64,000 bases of DNA. Source: Nautilus pompilius. Its lineage: Eukaryota; Mollusca; Cephalopoda; Nautilida; Nautilidae. The DNA lies in the NCBI GenBank assembly GCA_018389105.1, contig JACATO010000304.1, positions 1,054,001-1,118,000 on the forward strand, written 5' to 3'. Each line of letters starts with the position of its first letter. The stretch's first letter is position 1. Below the pieces are notes generated by a model. That model was given only the letters and a program-made list of their open reading frames with translations. It was not told the origin of the DNA and searched no databases. Both the position numbers and the translations under genes were made by a program. This document shows, in pieces, positions 22,601-36,170 of this stretch.

Positions 22601-25600
22601 AGAATCATTAATTACGTAGTTGAAGTTAATGATATTAAATTCACAAACATGTCAACGATCATTCAAAATAAAAGCTGAAAATTTGAGTTCAGAATCCATT
22701 TTCGGAAAAAGAAAACAAACCCGTGACGATCTTTTGACGATACCTTTCTGAATATACTTCGATTTACTACCTGGATTTAGTATCCACAAGTCGTGTTTTG
22801 AAAAAGACACGACGTTGCTTCTTTAAGACAACTTATACACATTGCTAAAAGCTTTATCTGATAAATCTAAAAAGAGAGGTAACTAATCAATTATAAAATC
22901 AGACAGAATGGATTCCAGATTTGTTGAAAAACGATAATCGCTTTTATTCCTATTAGAAAGAAAGATTTTATTATTAAAAGCCACTTTATTTACGAAGAAA
23001 TCGCTTGCTTACTAGTGGTATCTCAACGTTTCAGAGTATTCCGCTCTTGGTCTTTCAAAAAGAGGGCGATTAAATCTTAGAAACCGGATTTTTTTGTTGT
23101 TTAATGCTTTTAAAACGCATTTCAGCAGTGCTGGCAACAGAAGATTTGTCTGTCTTGGGTGTATTTTTAACATTCCCTGAGATAGTGATGAACAGCTTCA
23201 ACCATATTACAATGGGGCCTGTCCTTGATATGCCCATTCGTATCCTATAAACATTGGAAATCAGGAGAAAATGACCACTACTTAATCTAGTCTACAAATA
23301 AACGTGTGCACATTTTTCGATTCTAATTCTTTCACATTAAGATATCCAATTTTCTTTTTCAGACTTAACTCTACAGAAAACCTCTGTTTTCTGTTTGAAA
23401 TTTTCTTTCATTCTCGAGGAGTCAACGCCAGCTTGATTCCGAGGCAATTTCCTTTGTTGATGTCGCCACATGGATTGTAATTGATATTTGGCTTCGTTGA
23501 GCTGAACAATTACCAGGATGCAAGTAGTTAACCTCTCTCCTGCAGGCCTTGTGATCATGACAGGTGCACTCTGACCTGCCCTTCTTATATCCCCCAATAA
23601 AACAGTTCCTTATGTGTTGGTTTTATCTTCTTTTTTTCGCTGAGGGTGTTTTAAACTTCTGATGAAGCAAACAAAAACAAAACAGTTTTACCTTGATACT
23701 CTTTAATTATAGACGAATAATCCATTCATGCGATACTTATTAATGAAAAATAATCGATTAACTCGCCTGATATGCACAGTTTATCTAAGGTGGCCTATCG
23801 AGTCAGCACGACTTCCGCTGCCGGACAAAAGAGTATGGTTAAGGATGCCTGACTGGAGCTACTCGATGATTTAGTTTCTCTAGGAGAGCGCAGAATAAAA
23901 AAATTACAATAGAAAAGTATACTCAGCGACCTTAATTAAAGTTTCAAAATTTTTTAATCTTTTAAATAATAATTTCTAACTAGTCCACGCCACAATACTG
24001 TCGTAGGTATAGAATCGACTGAAGGTAAGCGTTTTGTTCGCTGTACATTTGTGAGAATCACGTGCTATCCCAATCGCGGTGACCCGCCTCAAATTAATTA
24101 TTATTCATTATATTTTTGTAAAATTTGTTTAGAAATCTTTAAATTATTGGTGCATTTCATTTAAACCCGATTTATATATATTTAGATTTCTGCATATTCT
24201 GAACAGCATGATCCAGCATCAAGTTCTAGTTTTGATTCTTGAAATCTAGAAGTTAAGGAACTAATAACGACGCCATAAAGAAATTGAAAGTTTTGCCAAC
24301 TAACTACACCTTGTTTACTGAATAATGTAATTTCATAGAAGATCCTTTTTGAAGAACTGGAAAAAATAAAAGATGCTACATGTACATAGGAGAAAAATAC
24401 GCAAAGACATCGTAGATCACAGGATCACCTATCGATAACTACAGAGATAAATTTCACTTTGTTTTCGGTCTGAAATGTTATTTAATAAAGAAGACAAAAA
24501 ATCCAGAAACTGGAGTTACTACTACAGAAAACGTTTTGCAGACAAAGGATATCCAGTGTAACTGTTGAGAAGTTATATTTAATTTAAATATATTAACATT
24601 CTAATCAATTATGATTACCTGCTTTAAAAGATCTAAATTACTTCGAGTATGTTTCGACACATCAGTATAGACTATTTATTAGCTTTTTCGACTTTGTCTC
24701 TCTATATATATATAGATAACACGTGCGTGTATTTATGGGGACTTGTTAAAAATAAGAAAAGCACTTCCAATCTCAAAAAAGATGTTTTCTATATCAAATT
24801 TAAAGATATTTGTATAAAGAAGATGCATTAATATAAAGAAATGTCATTAAATAATTTTTATCCATATGAACATTGTATTAGCTGATTCCTTTACAAGGAT
24901 ATTTCTGTAAAATTTTAATGTTAAATTTCATCGTTTGGCGCGCTCTGGTAATGGGGAAAAATCGAACTGAAGATTACGTAAAAATATAAAGATTACTATT
25001 TGAATAGCTGTATCAAAAGTTAAAACTGAAAATCAATTACATTTACGAATTAACAACAAAAAGCAAAACATCTTTTAGAAGCGGAATATGGTAGAATGAA
25101 AACGATTGTTAACTGGATGCACTTTAATAAATATGGTAGAAACCAATATCATCAAAATATTTTGAAATACCTGTGACCAGCAGCTATTTAATTTTTGTCC
25201 TGCATTCGCAGTGGTTTTGATTTTCTTGCGATACATCAGCTGACAGTGGGAGCAAGCGAAACTGACAGTAGCTCAACGTATTAGCTTAATGCACCGGGGA
25301 ACCTTAATTGACAGGGGCTGCCTATAGAGCTGTCTTAAATTAAACAACCTACTTTTGTAGTTTAAAAACAATCTGAAGCATGGAGACTGGTTTTGTCTAT
25401 TTCTTTTTAAAAAAAACAATACAGTTATAATGATCAAATTTTTCGGGAATCTGTCAGATAATTTTAGATCCTTAATACTATCAAAATGGTAGCTTATAAA
25501 AGCAACATGATTACTTTAATAAAACATAATTAACGCATTATTATAAGAATCTGTGATTATTTAAGCTTGTTTATCCATTTCGATTCTTTCTTTTTCTGTA

Positions 25601-26953
25601 CAATATTTCAGGAAGCGTCACTTACTTTTAGGGTCTAACGTAAAATAGTATCAAGGAATCTCGCCAGGGAAACAAACGACTGCTTTCAGTAGAAAATCTT
25701 ATATGTTTAAGAAAACTTCTGTGTGGCCCTAAAATCATGGATATTTCCGCTTTAATGACCAACATTAAAAAAAAAGTCAAAAGACCTTTATCTGGTGAAT
25801 GACATTAAATGTTAAGGATAGTGAATACGTGACGTTTTTGGTTCATTATGCCGTTTATTAAAGATGGCGTAAAGACATATTTCTGCCAGCGTACTGTCTT
25901 AAAATGATATGGGTCGTAACTTTGTGTACATTGAGGCCAAAACGTTCGACAATTAATCTTTTCGCTGAGTGACGAACGTGGACGACAAGAGAATTTTTTT
26001 GAAGTAGCGAGGCAGGACTTTAAATCAAACAGATGAGGATGACCGAAGCTTCCATTAACCCCGAACGGTGCCGAATAGACATCTGAAGAATCGGAGAGCA
26101 GAGAAAATATGCAAAACCAACAACAACAACAACAAAACAACCTCTGGCATGTGGCAAACAAAATGTCTAAAAAATAAAACAGGGGGTAAGAGAAACGCAA
26201 GAAGCGAGTCTCGATAAATCAGGAAGCCATGTTGTTTTGCTCTCCGGCATTGGTTGAAATTTCTAAATAAAGGAAGCGTAGCGTAGTATTAAATGAAACT
26301 GATTGTTGCAATCGACATTTGAGAAACGTGGTTGAGAGACACACGAGTCTAATGAAGTTGTAATTGCTCATTCGATTGGTGTTGTTGTTTTGTCCCACGT
26401 AAAAAGCAACAAGCTCACATGGCATTGCTTAGTATCTAATTTACTACTTAGCTGGAACTGCAGGTACAGAACTGGTAGTGATGGAGGAGCGAAATCCGAT
26501 CGAATGATGCCAGCTCATTGATCTCGAAAACCTCCAGGGGTCTTTCCTTGCTGTCTTGATTATAGACCTGCTAATGTGCGGTGCGTTAAGTACGATTTAT
26601 ATACGTGACACTTAAAACCTTCGGGGCACACTTTCAAAAGACCCGCGTCTGTAGCCCCTAACGATATTTAGGAGGAACAGTGTCGCTTGATTCTGACAAT
26701 GCCAAAATGGAAGAAAACCTACTAATGTTTTCAGTCGAAATACAGCCACGTGGAAACCGTTGCGTACCTCGCCAATATCATTACATGGTTGTTGATTTCG
26801 TTGAATGTAAAGCAACGACAAATAGAAAATCTTCTATGATAGTTTCCCAATTGAAATAATTTACCTACTAGCGGTCTGGTAAACAATTTGCCAAACCTGC
26901 GATTGTTCTTTTTCTTTCCTATTGTAACTATTGCTACTGTGTTTAAAAAGTTT
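22601..26953. other. AT-rich desert
   Basis: No recognised element over about 4.3 kb. A minus-strand 86-codon frame (23337-23597) and a 131-codon frame (25805-26200, crossing a (CAA)n tract at 26120-26137) show no family motifs. Confidence 0.4.
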
Positions 26954-26957
26954 ATAT

Positions 26958-27001
<44 letters not shown>

Positions 27002-27012
27002 CAGCCAAACAA

Positions 27013-27046
<34 letters not shown>
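26954..27046. repeat. (TA)n microsatellite in two blocks
   Basis: TA runs at about 26954-26998 and 27018-27046 are separated by about 20 bases. The short frames of alternating Y and I over it are artefacts. Confidence 0.9.
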
Positions 27047-27050
<4 letters not shown>

Positions 27051-29325
27051 GCTGCACAGTGTTGGTAAAAACTAATCATTCACCTCATGTTGTTTGTTTG
27101 TTTAGCATTGAGTGTTCATTATGTTTGTTGCAGTGTAAAGGTGAACTTTAAACACGGAAATGATTAAAATAGTCCGATGGGGGCCGGGAATTATCTGGGA
27201 GCCGTCTCTTTTTATCACCAGTTTCTACGGTGCTTATGCCTCCAACGGAAAATGGACGAGAGACCAGCTGCCATTGCAACGGGTAGCAGCAAAGCATACC
27301 AACCTTCTACCGCTAGCTATTCGAACTTCATCAGTCCTCTACCATGAACGCCTCGGCTGCTGATGTTGCAAGAGGCTGCCATCTTCATTTTTTATCAGTT
27401 GCACACTTGCTTCTTTGGAGCGGTAGTGCTGTATTTTCATGTCATTAAGTCGACGATGGATGGTGTTATTTTGTTGCAGCCTCTCCGGGGGAAAACGATC
27501 ACTTACCTGTCTCCATTCTTAATCTTTTGCAAACTTTAAAGTTATTAAAACCCGGACTGCTCACATACTTTAATTTAGCAGTATCCTGTGTAGACCCACT
27601 AATTCTTAGAAGCACGAGTTTTAGAGTATAATCGAAAAAGAAAAAAAATGACAAAAGTAAAGTAATAGAATTCTAGCTGCTCTCTATATTGTTTTCATTA
27701 TCGCCTGATGAAGTCTTCGGGTTTGGAAGCTGTCCTACTTCCTTGTGATTGGTTTCTTGTCAATATTACATGGCTGATTTTATTATAATTATTGCCACAA
27801 CTATTATCGTTATTATTTTATCTTTATGGTTTGTGTTATTACCTTGGTTTGTGTTTCTCAAACTTTTGGCAGTAGCATCAGCGAATTAATCAAAGGCTTC
27901 AGAGCTCCGCCGGCAAGCGAGAGAATCCGTTCGCTTTTTAAAAGAACGATTGATGGTTACGGATGAAATACAGACACCCGGATGCGAGGCTGTTTTTACT
28001 CACAATCGCGGACCAACAATTCTGACCTGGGTGTTCAATGTCTAGAACTGCCGCCGTATCCAGCTAGCATGGTGCGGAAATACTACACAGAAGCCCGGAG
28101 ATGGCAGATAATTGGAACGAAAAAATCTGCGTTTTCCTGCGGAGTGAATGGGGAGGCGACTTGGCTCTCACCACTCAGTTGCCCAGTCATTTTAGTGCTA
28201 AGCAATGTGTCCACAACACCGTTGTGGAGGCGGGGGGGGAGCGGGTACTGAAAAATCTCTGTCAAACAACGACGGGCAGTTATGTCTTCCATTGCCCCCT
28301 GACCTGAACCAACACGTTCATCGTTGTCCAGACAGGGAGACCATCCGAACAATTTCTAAAAAATCTAATTGTCTTTCATGGTGCTGTCGATGGTCGGACG
28401 GCACTCTGGCGACGCGAGACCGATGTGACTGTTGCTCTGGATATGGTAAATCTGTCACGGCCTCAATAATGCGCTTGATATTAAATACCACAAGCGAGCT
28501 TTCAAGCCATTATGTGACATTTCCATTGTAAAACACTAATGATGCATCAACCAAATCGCCCTTTACAGAACACTTTCATCAGTAGTCAGTATCTACGTTT
28601 TGCCTGCCATTTTTAAAAGCTCCGCATAAAACCGGAAAGCAAACAAATGTCATCATTTAATCTTCTGTTCCTTTCCAAAAATATCGGCACTTTTTTGGGG
28701 TTAGGCCATTTTTTTCCAGAGAGGAATGTATCCCTATTATACAGTAGTTCAGCAGGAATATTATTGATACATATCTGCTCACCATATAGCGAGGTGTATG
28801 ATAAAGTATTTCATTTAAATTTTAAGAAGCCGGTCGTAATTGCTTCTTTTGTGGATATTTAAACCTTGACATTTTGCATTGTTACAGCGAGGCGACTAAA
28901 CGGGCTTCATCATATGTACAGAGGATTTTAAATAGATTCCTTTCAGCAATGGGACGAACGCACGCGTGAATACTCATAACAAGCTTGGAAGGGGACAGCG
29001 TTTTTCTTGAATTATATTAAACTCCTTCGCCAAAAGATCATTGTTTTTAATAAGGTTTTGCTCCAACTACTCGATTTGCCAAAATATTTCTAAGCAAATA
29101 ACAGGCAAAAATATTTACGGTTAGTCTATAATAACTTTTGTATTTTATACTTGGCTTGGCTGGTGGATTATGTAGGGATGTAAATCAGTATTCGCTCGAG
29201 ATGTACAGTATTGGAAATAATTATGAAGGCATTGTAACTGAGAGACTTAGATACCACAAGCACAGTGCAATATTAGAGAAAAAGTACAAAAGCAAAAGGA
29301 ATATGTTCTTCATCAAGGGTGTTTA
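27047..29325. other. anonymous DNA
   Basis: No gene recognised. A GC-richer patch at 27980-28530 has overlapping frames on both strands without motifs. At 27337-27353 a short string matches one at 21293-21309 (see findings), hinting at an unidentified dispersed repeat. Confidence 0.35.
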
Positions 29326-29870
29326 GTTGCTGTTTAACTTTCTCATTAGCCATATAACCACGTATAACCTCTGATGTTCATAGCAGATCTCTGCGCAACC
29401 TAAGGAATCTCTGTGATTTGTTTCACCTGCCTCTTTACGTTTCACATATTTTTCTAACCACATTGAATTTATGCTTGGCGTCATCTTCATGCCGAGAGAT
29501 AAATCCCCTCCCAATTATTTTCTTTCCTGAGGGAATTGCATAATGAATGAGTACTTAGCTGCCTGCTCGTGTCGGTAGTCAATATACGCTCGATTTTATG
29601 CAAATATCTAACACCCTTGGTTGATATGCAGTCCTACACCTGTACTGATCCACCATCCAATAATTTACTGTAGCTGTTGTGCCATTTCTAGGTCTATCTT
29701 CGGACAAAATGCCATTGATTATTTCCAAACAGTCGAAACTTTGAGTTATGTGTAGTGAGCACCTTTTTTCTACGGGTTGGGTGGGTGATCTTACTGTTTA
29801 ATTTCTCTGCCTGTTTCAACCTTTCTGTTTGGTTGTCTTTCTCCAGCAAATACACATCAAATGAGAGATC
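29326..29870 (-). pseudogene. decayed Tc1/mariner transposase copy
   Basis: Minus-strand translation around stops gives, in order, RLKQAEKLNSK and NSKFRLFGNN then FVRR (about 29694-29820), matching the Tc1 DESKFxLFGSN-RVFVRR region. DGGSVQV then DCISTKGVRYLHKIERIL (about 29578-29658) matches GGGSVMVWGCIS and its continuation. RHEDDAKHKFNVVRK (about 29450-29495) matches QHDNDPKHxxNVVRK. The first catalytic Asp (SDES) and the second (QHD) are both altered, and several stops and shifts interrupt the frame. The C-terminal NPIE block was not found. Both ends are unrecognised; the upstream side runs into hAT-like sequence at 29951. Confidence 0.75.
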
Positions 29871-29950
29871 ACTTCGTGCTAATGGGTATCTTATTGTTCG
29901 CAAGATCTTCATTGGTCCGTTGTCTATCACGCACAGGCCATACTCTATGG

Positions 29951-31007
29951 CAGTGGTTCCCAACCATGGGGGTCGCGGAACCCTGGAAGTTTCAATCGTA
30001 TGACTGAGTCAAGAAACTGTTCACGGGTATGTATCTGTTTTGTGTATATGAACCGTATTTGCCGGCTTATAAGACGCACTTTTTTCCAGAAAGAAGTATA
30101 AAAAAATTACCCTGCGTCCAATACACCGGTATCACCGATGGGAGGCCGAGCACCGAAGGTGTAAGGCTTGTCTCCCACGGTAGGCATTCCCAGTTCCATC
30201 ACGCCCCCCCCCCGCGGCTTCCCGTCGCTCTGCCACCTTCATAGTAACACGGACAATACACGCTGGCGACAAAAGCCGGAACTCGAACTGTTACCAAAGT
30301 AGGAATGATGCAATCGAGCCGCGATCCCATTGGCTGACGCCTTTGGGGCCCGCAGCTAAAAGACTCGGACCCACGACACCTAGGGCAGAGCTCGCTACGA
30401 GGACTGAGCTGTGACTTCGGCCGAACGCGCACTAGCCATTTCGATTTTAGGCAAACTTGGACACCAACACAACAGCTGTTCTGATCAGAGGTAGAGGTCA
30501 CTGATACCAGTCGATTTATGTTTAGCTGTTGTGAATTTACTATATGTGCAGATGTTGTTCCCCGAAAAATCACTAAAATAATTTTCAATAAATGTATGAT
30601 GAACTGTACTAAAATTCCTTTTTCTGATATAATATACAATATATTGATTCTGTTGCTTTTTAGTTCAGGGAACATTTACATTGATTTTTCTCCAATAATA
30701 TCCATTTGAATTTGCATTGGTTAAACTTTTTTTGTAGTTCTAGATTTCAATTTTGCTTTAATGGTCCTTCATGCTTTAAGTTCCAGCTTTAGTAACTAGA
30801 AATTAAGTTTATTCTTATTCTTTCCTTTTAGTCTAAGGATAGACAAAGCTGTCAATATATTCAAATAAAACTCTTATTTATGTGATTTTTTTTGCTAAAT
30901 TTATTCTTTGATTTTTTTTTCAATTATGGAAGTGTAGCAGGGGGTGGCAGGTCTTTTGAGTATTAGAAAAAGGTCCACGAGTCCAAAAAGGTTTGGAACC
31001 CACCACT
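29951..31007. mobile_element. hAT-like non-autonomous element (ends only)
   Basis: The left end CAGTGGTTCCCAACCATGGG continues GGTCGCGGAACC. The right end read inward is AGTGGTGGGTTCCAAACC, then TTTTTGGACTCGTGGACC. Both fit the CAGTGGTTCCCAACC style of many hAT elements, and the similarity continues about 35 bases inward. No 8-bp duplication is clear outside, and no hAT transposase is seen inside. A tRNA-like SINE is nested at 30110-30350. The boundaries are therefore tentative. Confidence 0.5.
30110..30350 (-). repeat. tRNA-derived SINE relic (copy H)
   Basis: On the minus strand GTCAGCCAATGGGATCGCGG (about 30315-30334) resembles box A. ACAGTTCGAGTTCCGG (about 30277-30292) is a good box B at tRNA-like distance. 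A G/C homopolymer lies at about 30205-30214. The hinge GGCTCGGTTTGGC is not evident, so this may be a different SINE family from copies A and K. Confidence 0.45.
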
Positions 31008-32335
31008 TTTGGAGAGTTTCCGCTTTCTCCCTCAACCGCGACTATTGTCAACGGTACTAATTTGCCAAAACCTTTCCAGAGTCTTGCGCACAACAGCTTC
31101 TTCTGAAACATAAAGTCGGGCTGCAATCTTCTGCACGCAGTAGACTTTACTGGCTGATCTTTGTTTACTATACGATTCTCATGTGACATTTCCATCCCAG
31201 GCCCAAAGTATTCATCTGCTATTACTTTTACAATTCTTTTGTAGGGGTGACACTTTCTGATTACCTGCATGACAACCAATCACAGTGTAATGTATCAGCA
31301 CGTGACTTGGATCTTAGCTTTTACGCGTACATTGCCATTCTGTCACGTGTTATTTGAATTTCATACTCAGCTTTTCTTTTGTTCACATATTTATTTCCAA
31401 TACTGTAAGTATACCAAACCTGAGGCCTGATATCATTAACTGTTACAAAACGGCAAGGAAAGTTTTGCTAATCGAATTAACAATCCCATGGAAAAGAAAA
31501 ATAAAAGAGAAAACAACAAAAAAAAAAGAAACACGTCAAAGTAAAGAAGAAATCAAGGTGATGGGATGGAAAGTTTTTTTCCCATTGTGGTTGGCAAAGA
31601 ATTACAGGAATATCGGTAAAAAAAAAGCCTACTGAAAACCATTGGTTTCTTATCTAGGCAGTGCAAAACAGAATCATATTGCACGAGTGAGAGTGCTAGA
31701 AGGGAAACAAAGTGGCCATGGCTTAGAAGTTCGTAAATGCAGTGGGCAGTGCTTGGCTAAGGGGACAAGATTTGGGTGTAACTGATTACCCTTGCTTGAC
31801 TCACTGTCCCGAGAGTCCAGTGGATAACTGACCAAAACTCGTTGAAGAATGGCAAACAGCAGAGTTCACTAGAAGCCCCTTTAGTATATTTGAAAGCCAG
31901 TGATATAGATGTAAGGCAAGTATTTAAAGCCCTACATATCATTAAGTAATTTTTTGCAGAAAAGCTTTTAGAAACTTCAGTCATGAAAGACAGATATTTC
32001 CTTAGTGCCTAGACAATATGAGAACTCTTGTAGTCTTTTTCCAAATCTGAGATAATATATATTACTATCCCAGAAAATCATCTTCAGAACTTTTAATGAC
32101 AGCGACTGGTCTTCATTCGATAACGTCATACTCGAAAAGGGGTCTGATGATTTCTACATGGAAACCCAAACTAGTAGTTCTGCTATGAATTGTACGGTTT
32201 AAAATTCGATCGAGCTCTAAGATACACATTCTAATTGCTTCAATAATATCCCTTTGTATTTTTTTTTTCATTCTCCTGTTCTCTCTGTTGGGCCTGTTTG
32301 CCAGTGCCGACATGTATGTGTGCGTGTACCTACCA
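31008..32335. other. anonymous AT-rich DNA
   Basis: A minus-strand 119-codon frame (30920-31279) begins in this block and runs into the hAT-like end. It has no recognised motif. Otherwise nothing is seen. Confidence 0.35.
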
Positions 32336-32500
32336 AAATCTTTCCTTTTTTAACGAGGGAAGAGACCAAAGCGGCCTGCTACTGAAAATAAACCATCTCA
32401 GAAAGGTACGCCAAACCGAGCCATTTTTACGGGAATCGAAGTTGGCTTTTCGACCTTAGCATTCCGGTAGTTTAACCATTTGACTACCGCGTTGCATTAA
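32336..32500 (-). repeat. tRNA-derived SINE relic (copy I)
   Basis: On the minus strand the order is complete: box A TAGTCAAATGGTTAA (about 32471-32486), box B ACTTCGATTCCCG (about 32430-32442), and hinge GGCTCGGTTTGGCG (32410-32423). This is the clearest head in the window and defines the family used for the other copies. Confidence 0.65.
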
Positions 32501-35500
32501 TTAAGGTAATGAACGTTGATGAAAAAAACATAAGAAACAGCTAGCGATAAAACAACAGAACGGATCGAAATGCCGTCCAAAATCGAAGGAAAAGTATAGT
32601 TCAAAAGGCATTTTTACCTAGCAGAGAAATAGTAAAAAATCCTGCTGTCCACTTTCAGTAAAATGTTTTAGCAAAACCAGATCGCCAAAGTTGTAGAAAT
32701 GTTTGTTTTTTTATTGTTCGTCTCGTTCGTTGCAAAGAAAGAGACTTTAATTAACGCGACTTTAACTCTTTGCCCAGAGATGTGCACAACAGGAACTGTT
32801 TTGAGGGTATTTAAGGGGGATAAGGGGCAGGGCTCTACTTTAGAACTTCTGGAAGGTCGCCAAACAATTTCAGAATCGTCAGGTCTACGCTTGGATCAGG
32901 TAATGAACCAGGCGTATCTAATTTGTCGAGCAGGATAAAGTGCATTCTCCCGAAGAATCCGATGAGTTTCGAAGACGGTGTGCCGCCCCAGCGGTCTATT
33001 TAGTGACAAACAGCGAACAGCTCTTGAAAACTAGAAAGCGCACCCGATCCAGTTAACAGCCTAAGAAGATGCGCTGCTTTGCATGGAAAGATCAGCTGAA
33101 AGACTTCGTTGCGAGGAAGACACAAAAGGTAGATTTCAACTGGGAAATCATGAATAATAATAATCATTTAAGAAATAGACGACGATGACTACGCACAGAA
33201 CGACGAAAGATCTGTAAAGATGAAAGATAATGGGGATTCAGGTGTGGGCGTGAATAGATTGATTTTCTAAACGAATAAGTGGGCGCTAACCGCCCCCCCC
33301 CCTGCTGGCGATCCCTGTAAACCAAACTTTCAACTCTGATAGATGGAAAAATGTTCTGACTGTTGTAAAACGAGAAGTTGAGTGATTCGACGCACAGATC
33401 GATTTTCTTAAAATATTTTTAGAATTATGCACTGGAAGAAACTGTTTACTTCACTTTGAACATTTTTAACGGGAGATTTACCCAATAAAATCACCACAAG
33501 TCAATCTACTACGTGTGGGGCCATTCATTCATTCGTATCCAAAAGAACCTGTTCTCACCCATGATGTCATTATTAAAAAACGTCTTTCATATATGGGGAA
33601 AGACAGCCGACTGCGCATAGAGAGATACAGAAAATAGAAAGGCTTGTCGAAGAGTGATAAGAGTTGATTTGTTGCGTGCCAGTGCGCACAGCAGAACCAC
33701 ACTATGTTACCGAGCTGACACGTGACCGTCCAGTTATTTAAATTGCTGCAGATGATGCGGTGCAAAAGAGTTTGGCATTGTTGCAGTAGGTTGTAGTAGG
33801 CTAATTGTGCCAAAAGACTGATTACATGCATGTTAAGTACACGCTCGTTAAGCATGGCATTTAAACTGTATGCAAATTAGTTATCCCAACAAGTTGTCTA
33901 ACTTGGCAAATACTTAGATAACTCAAAATATGTGCAGAAATGCTTTCGGTCAGATATAACTATGAGGTGTTAACTTACCATATAAGCAAAACAAAACACC
34001 AAAACCAACAACAAAGTAAGACGATCGATTGATAAGTTAGATTGTTTTTTTTTTCCTAATACGTCCACAATCTTTATTTTTTAATAATTTGCATAATCAT
34101 TGTAAATGCCATTTACTTGTGGTTCATCATATTTGTAAAAAAAAGTTACATATAAACGCCAAATGCATTAATTTCAGGTTGTCATAGGAATGGTCGTAAT
34201 CCTGTTTCATTCCATAATTCTTGTAGAACGAAAGTGCATAATTCAGAATTTTTCGTGCATAAATTATGAGATAACAACGCAAAAGTACAGCGCTGTATAA
34301 CTAAACTTATTCGGACAAAGGCGATAGTAGCAAACCATTAATTGCTGCCGCAATCGGTATCTCTGTCTTCTATTCTGGAAATTGTTTTGCATCGATTTCT
34401 ATGGACAAAAAAATAAAAATATGTATTTATAAATGGCTCAAATGCAAAAAAAGATTAAAAAAAATATCTGTGCTAAACAAAGCTGGGTTGTATATATCTT
34501 CGAGTGTCCATACTCCATTATTATAATTATAATGTGGAAGAAGGTAATAATATGCTGTTGTAATTGACCGGGACAAATATATCAGTTAATGATTACGCCA
34601 TAGGGTATTTTCATAGCTATTTAACAAAGAAGCCAGAAATTACCCCGCAATGAGTTACGATATTCTAACTAAAAGATCAAAGAATAAGCCGGTTTTCACC
34701 TAAAGATATCTAGCCATCATTATTCCTTGTGTAATGTCATGACACAGCATCTCAGCTTGCATCTGAACTCTTCTCGCCCATAGGCTCTCACTCTTTTTTA
34801 CTTTCGCTGGAGCGGATAAAAAAATCTGAAGTTTCTATGAAACTGAAATTCGTTTAAAACTTGTTTGGGTTTTCATAGCGTTATAATAAAAGCTGGCGAA
34901 AGATATCGCATACACTATCAGACTTGTACACACACGGTTTTCTCAATAAAATAAACATCGCCATTCACTGGGTTTTTTTTTGCTAAGAAGAATCTTTTTT
35001 TGAAAATAGCGAAAGACGTACAAACTACGACATCCATTACTAACGGATTATCAGAATATTTTTTTCATGGAAAAATAAAATTCTTTAGAAAAGGCGGTTC
35101 GAATAGCAGGCTAATGTATCACGGGACATTTTGATTTTATACATTTGTAAGAAAGAAAAGAAGAAAAAAGTCAAAAGGTTTTCCTTGGATTCCACTCTAG
35201 AATTCTACCGCGGAGCATGGTTTCTTAAACAAACTGAGAAACTTTGCGTTAGGAGTTTCGATATTTGTTTCCATAGCAACGAACAAGCAAAGAGGCAATT
35301 TAATCATTAGGAATCAGATAGGGTTTTACACACATCGAGAACAAAGCAAACAACCGACTTGGTCATCTATAAATTTTGGAGTGATGAAGGCAGACAGTTA
35401 TTTTAGACAAGATTTTAACGAAACAGCGCTAATGGAAATCATGCGTATCTTTCTATAGTGGAATTTATTTTAATTATAAGATTCACAGTAAATCCGGATT

Positions 35501-35985
35501 AATGCGAATACTTAGTGCTCTTAGATAAGGGTGAAGATGGATTCCAGGTGGTGTAGGCGAGGTTTGAAGTGACGCGGGATACAAAGTGTTAAGGACAATC
35601 AAAGCAGTATATGCAAAGAAAGAAGATATCACCGGACATCTGTAAATGTACGGTAAACTTTGCTGGCGTAAGAATCTGCCGGCTCTTCGAAATTGCAAAA
35701 CGGTTAAAAGCTTGCATCTTACAGTCAAGAATAAACTGTTCTACCGAAATATCTAGAGATAACAGATATCATTACTTCACATTTACTCTGCATTATGCGG
35801 CTTTCTATAGAAGTTCTGAGGAAGAGAAGCAGAATACAGATTTGGACATTTTTAGTAATCGTTTACTTCGGAAGTAAAAATTGATTATAAATGTAGACAT
35901 ATCCGATTGGGTTTCGCAGTGCCATGATTACCAATAAAAATCATTGCCATTCCTACCCTTTTGGGGACATGGCACGTCCGTCTTC
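32501..35985. other. AT-rich DNA, no gene recognised
   Basis: A 79-codon plus-strand frame (32699-32938) starts with a hydrophobic stretch like a signal peptide, but it has no further support. A 108-codon minus-strand frame (33529-33855) has no motif. A C run sits at 33293-33302. Confidence 0.35.
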
Positions 35986-36170
35986 GGTTGGAAATTTAGA
36001 ATCACTAGTGGACGCCGTTTAACTGTAAGAGGGGAAACCGGAGTACCCGGAGAAACCCAACTCAAACCAGCCGGAGAAAAATGCTATGGGAGGCTCGCTG
36101 AAACAAGTCGGTTATCAAAGGGAGGTCGATTTCGGACCCCTAACCACAACGTAGGCTGTCCGTTAGTTCT
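35986..36170 (-). repeat. SINE relic with conserved core (copy J)
   Basis: On the minus strand, GGGGTCCGAAATCGACC (about 36124-36140) is a box B-like string. GGGTTTCTCCGGGTACTCCG (about 36038-36057) is the same core as GGGGTTTCCCCGGGTACTCC of copy A, in opposite orientation. The 92-codon plus-strand frame across it is incidental. Confidence 0.6.
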
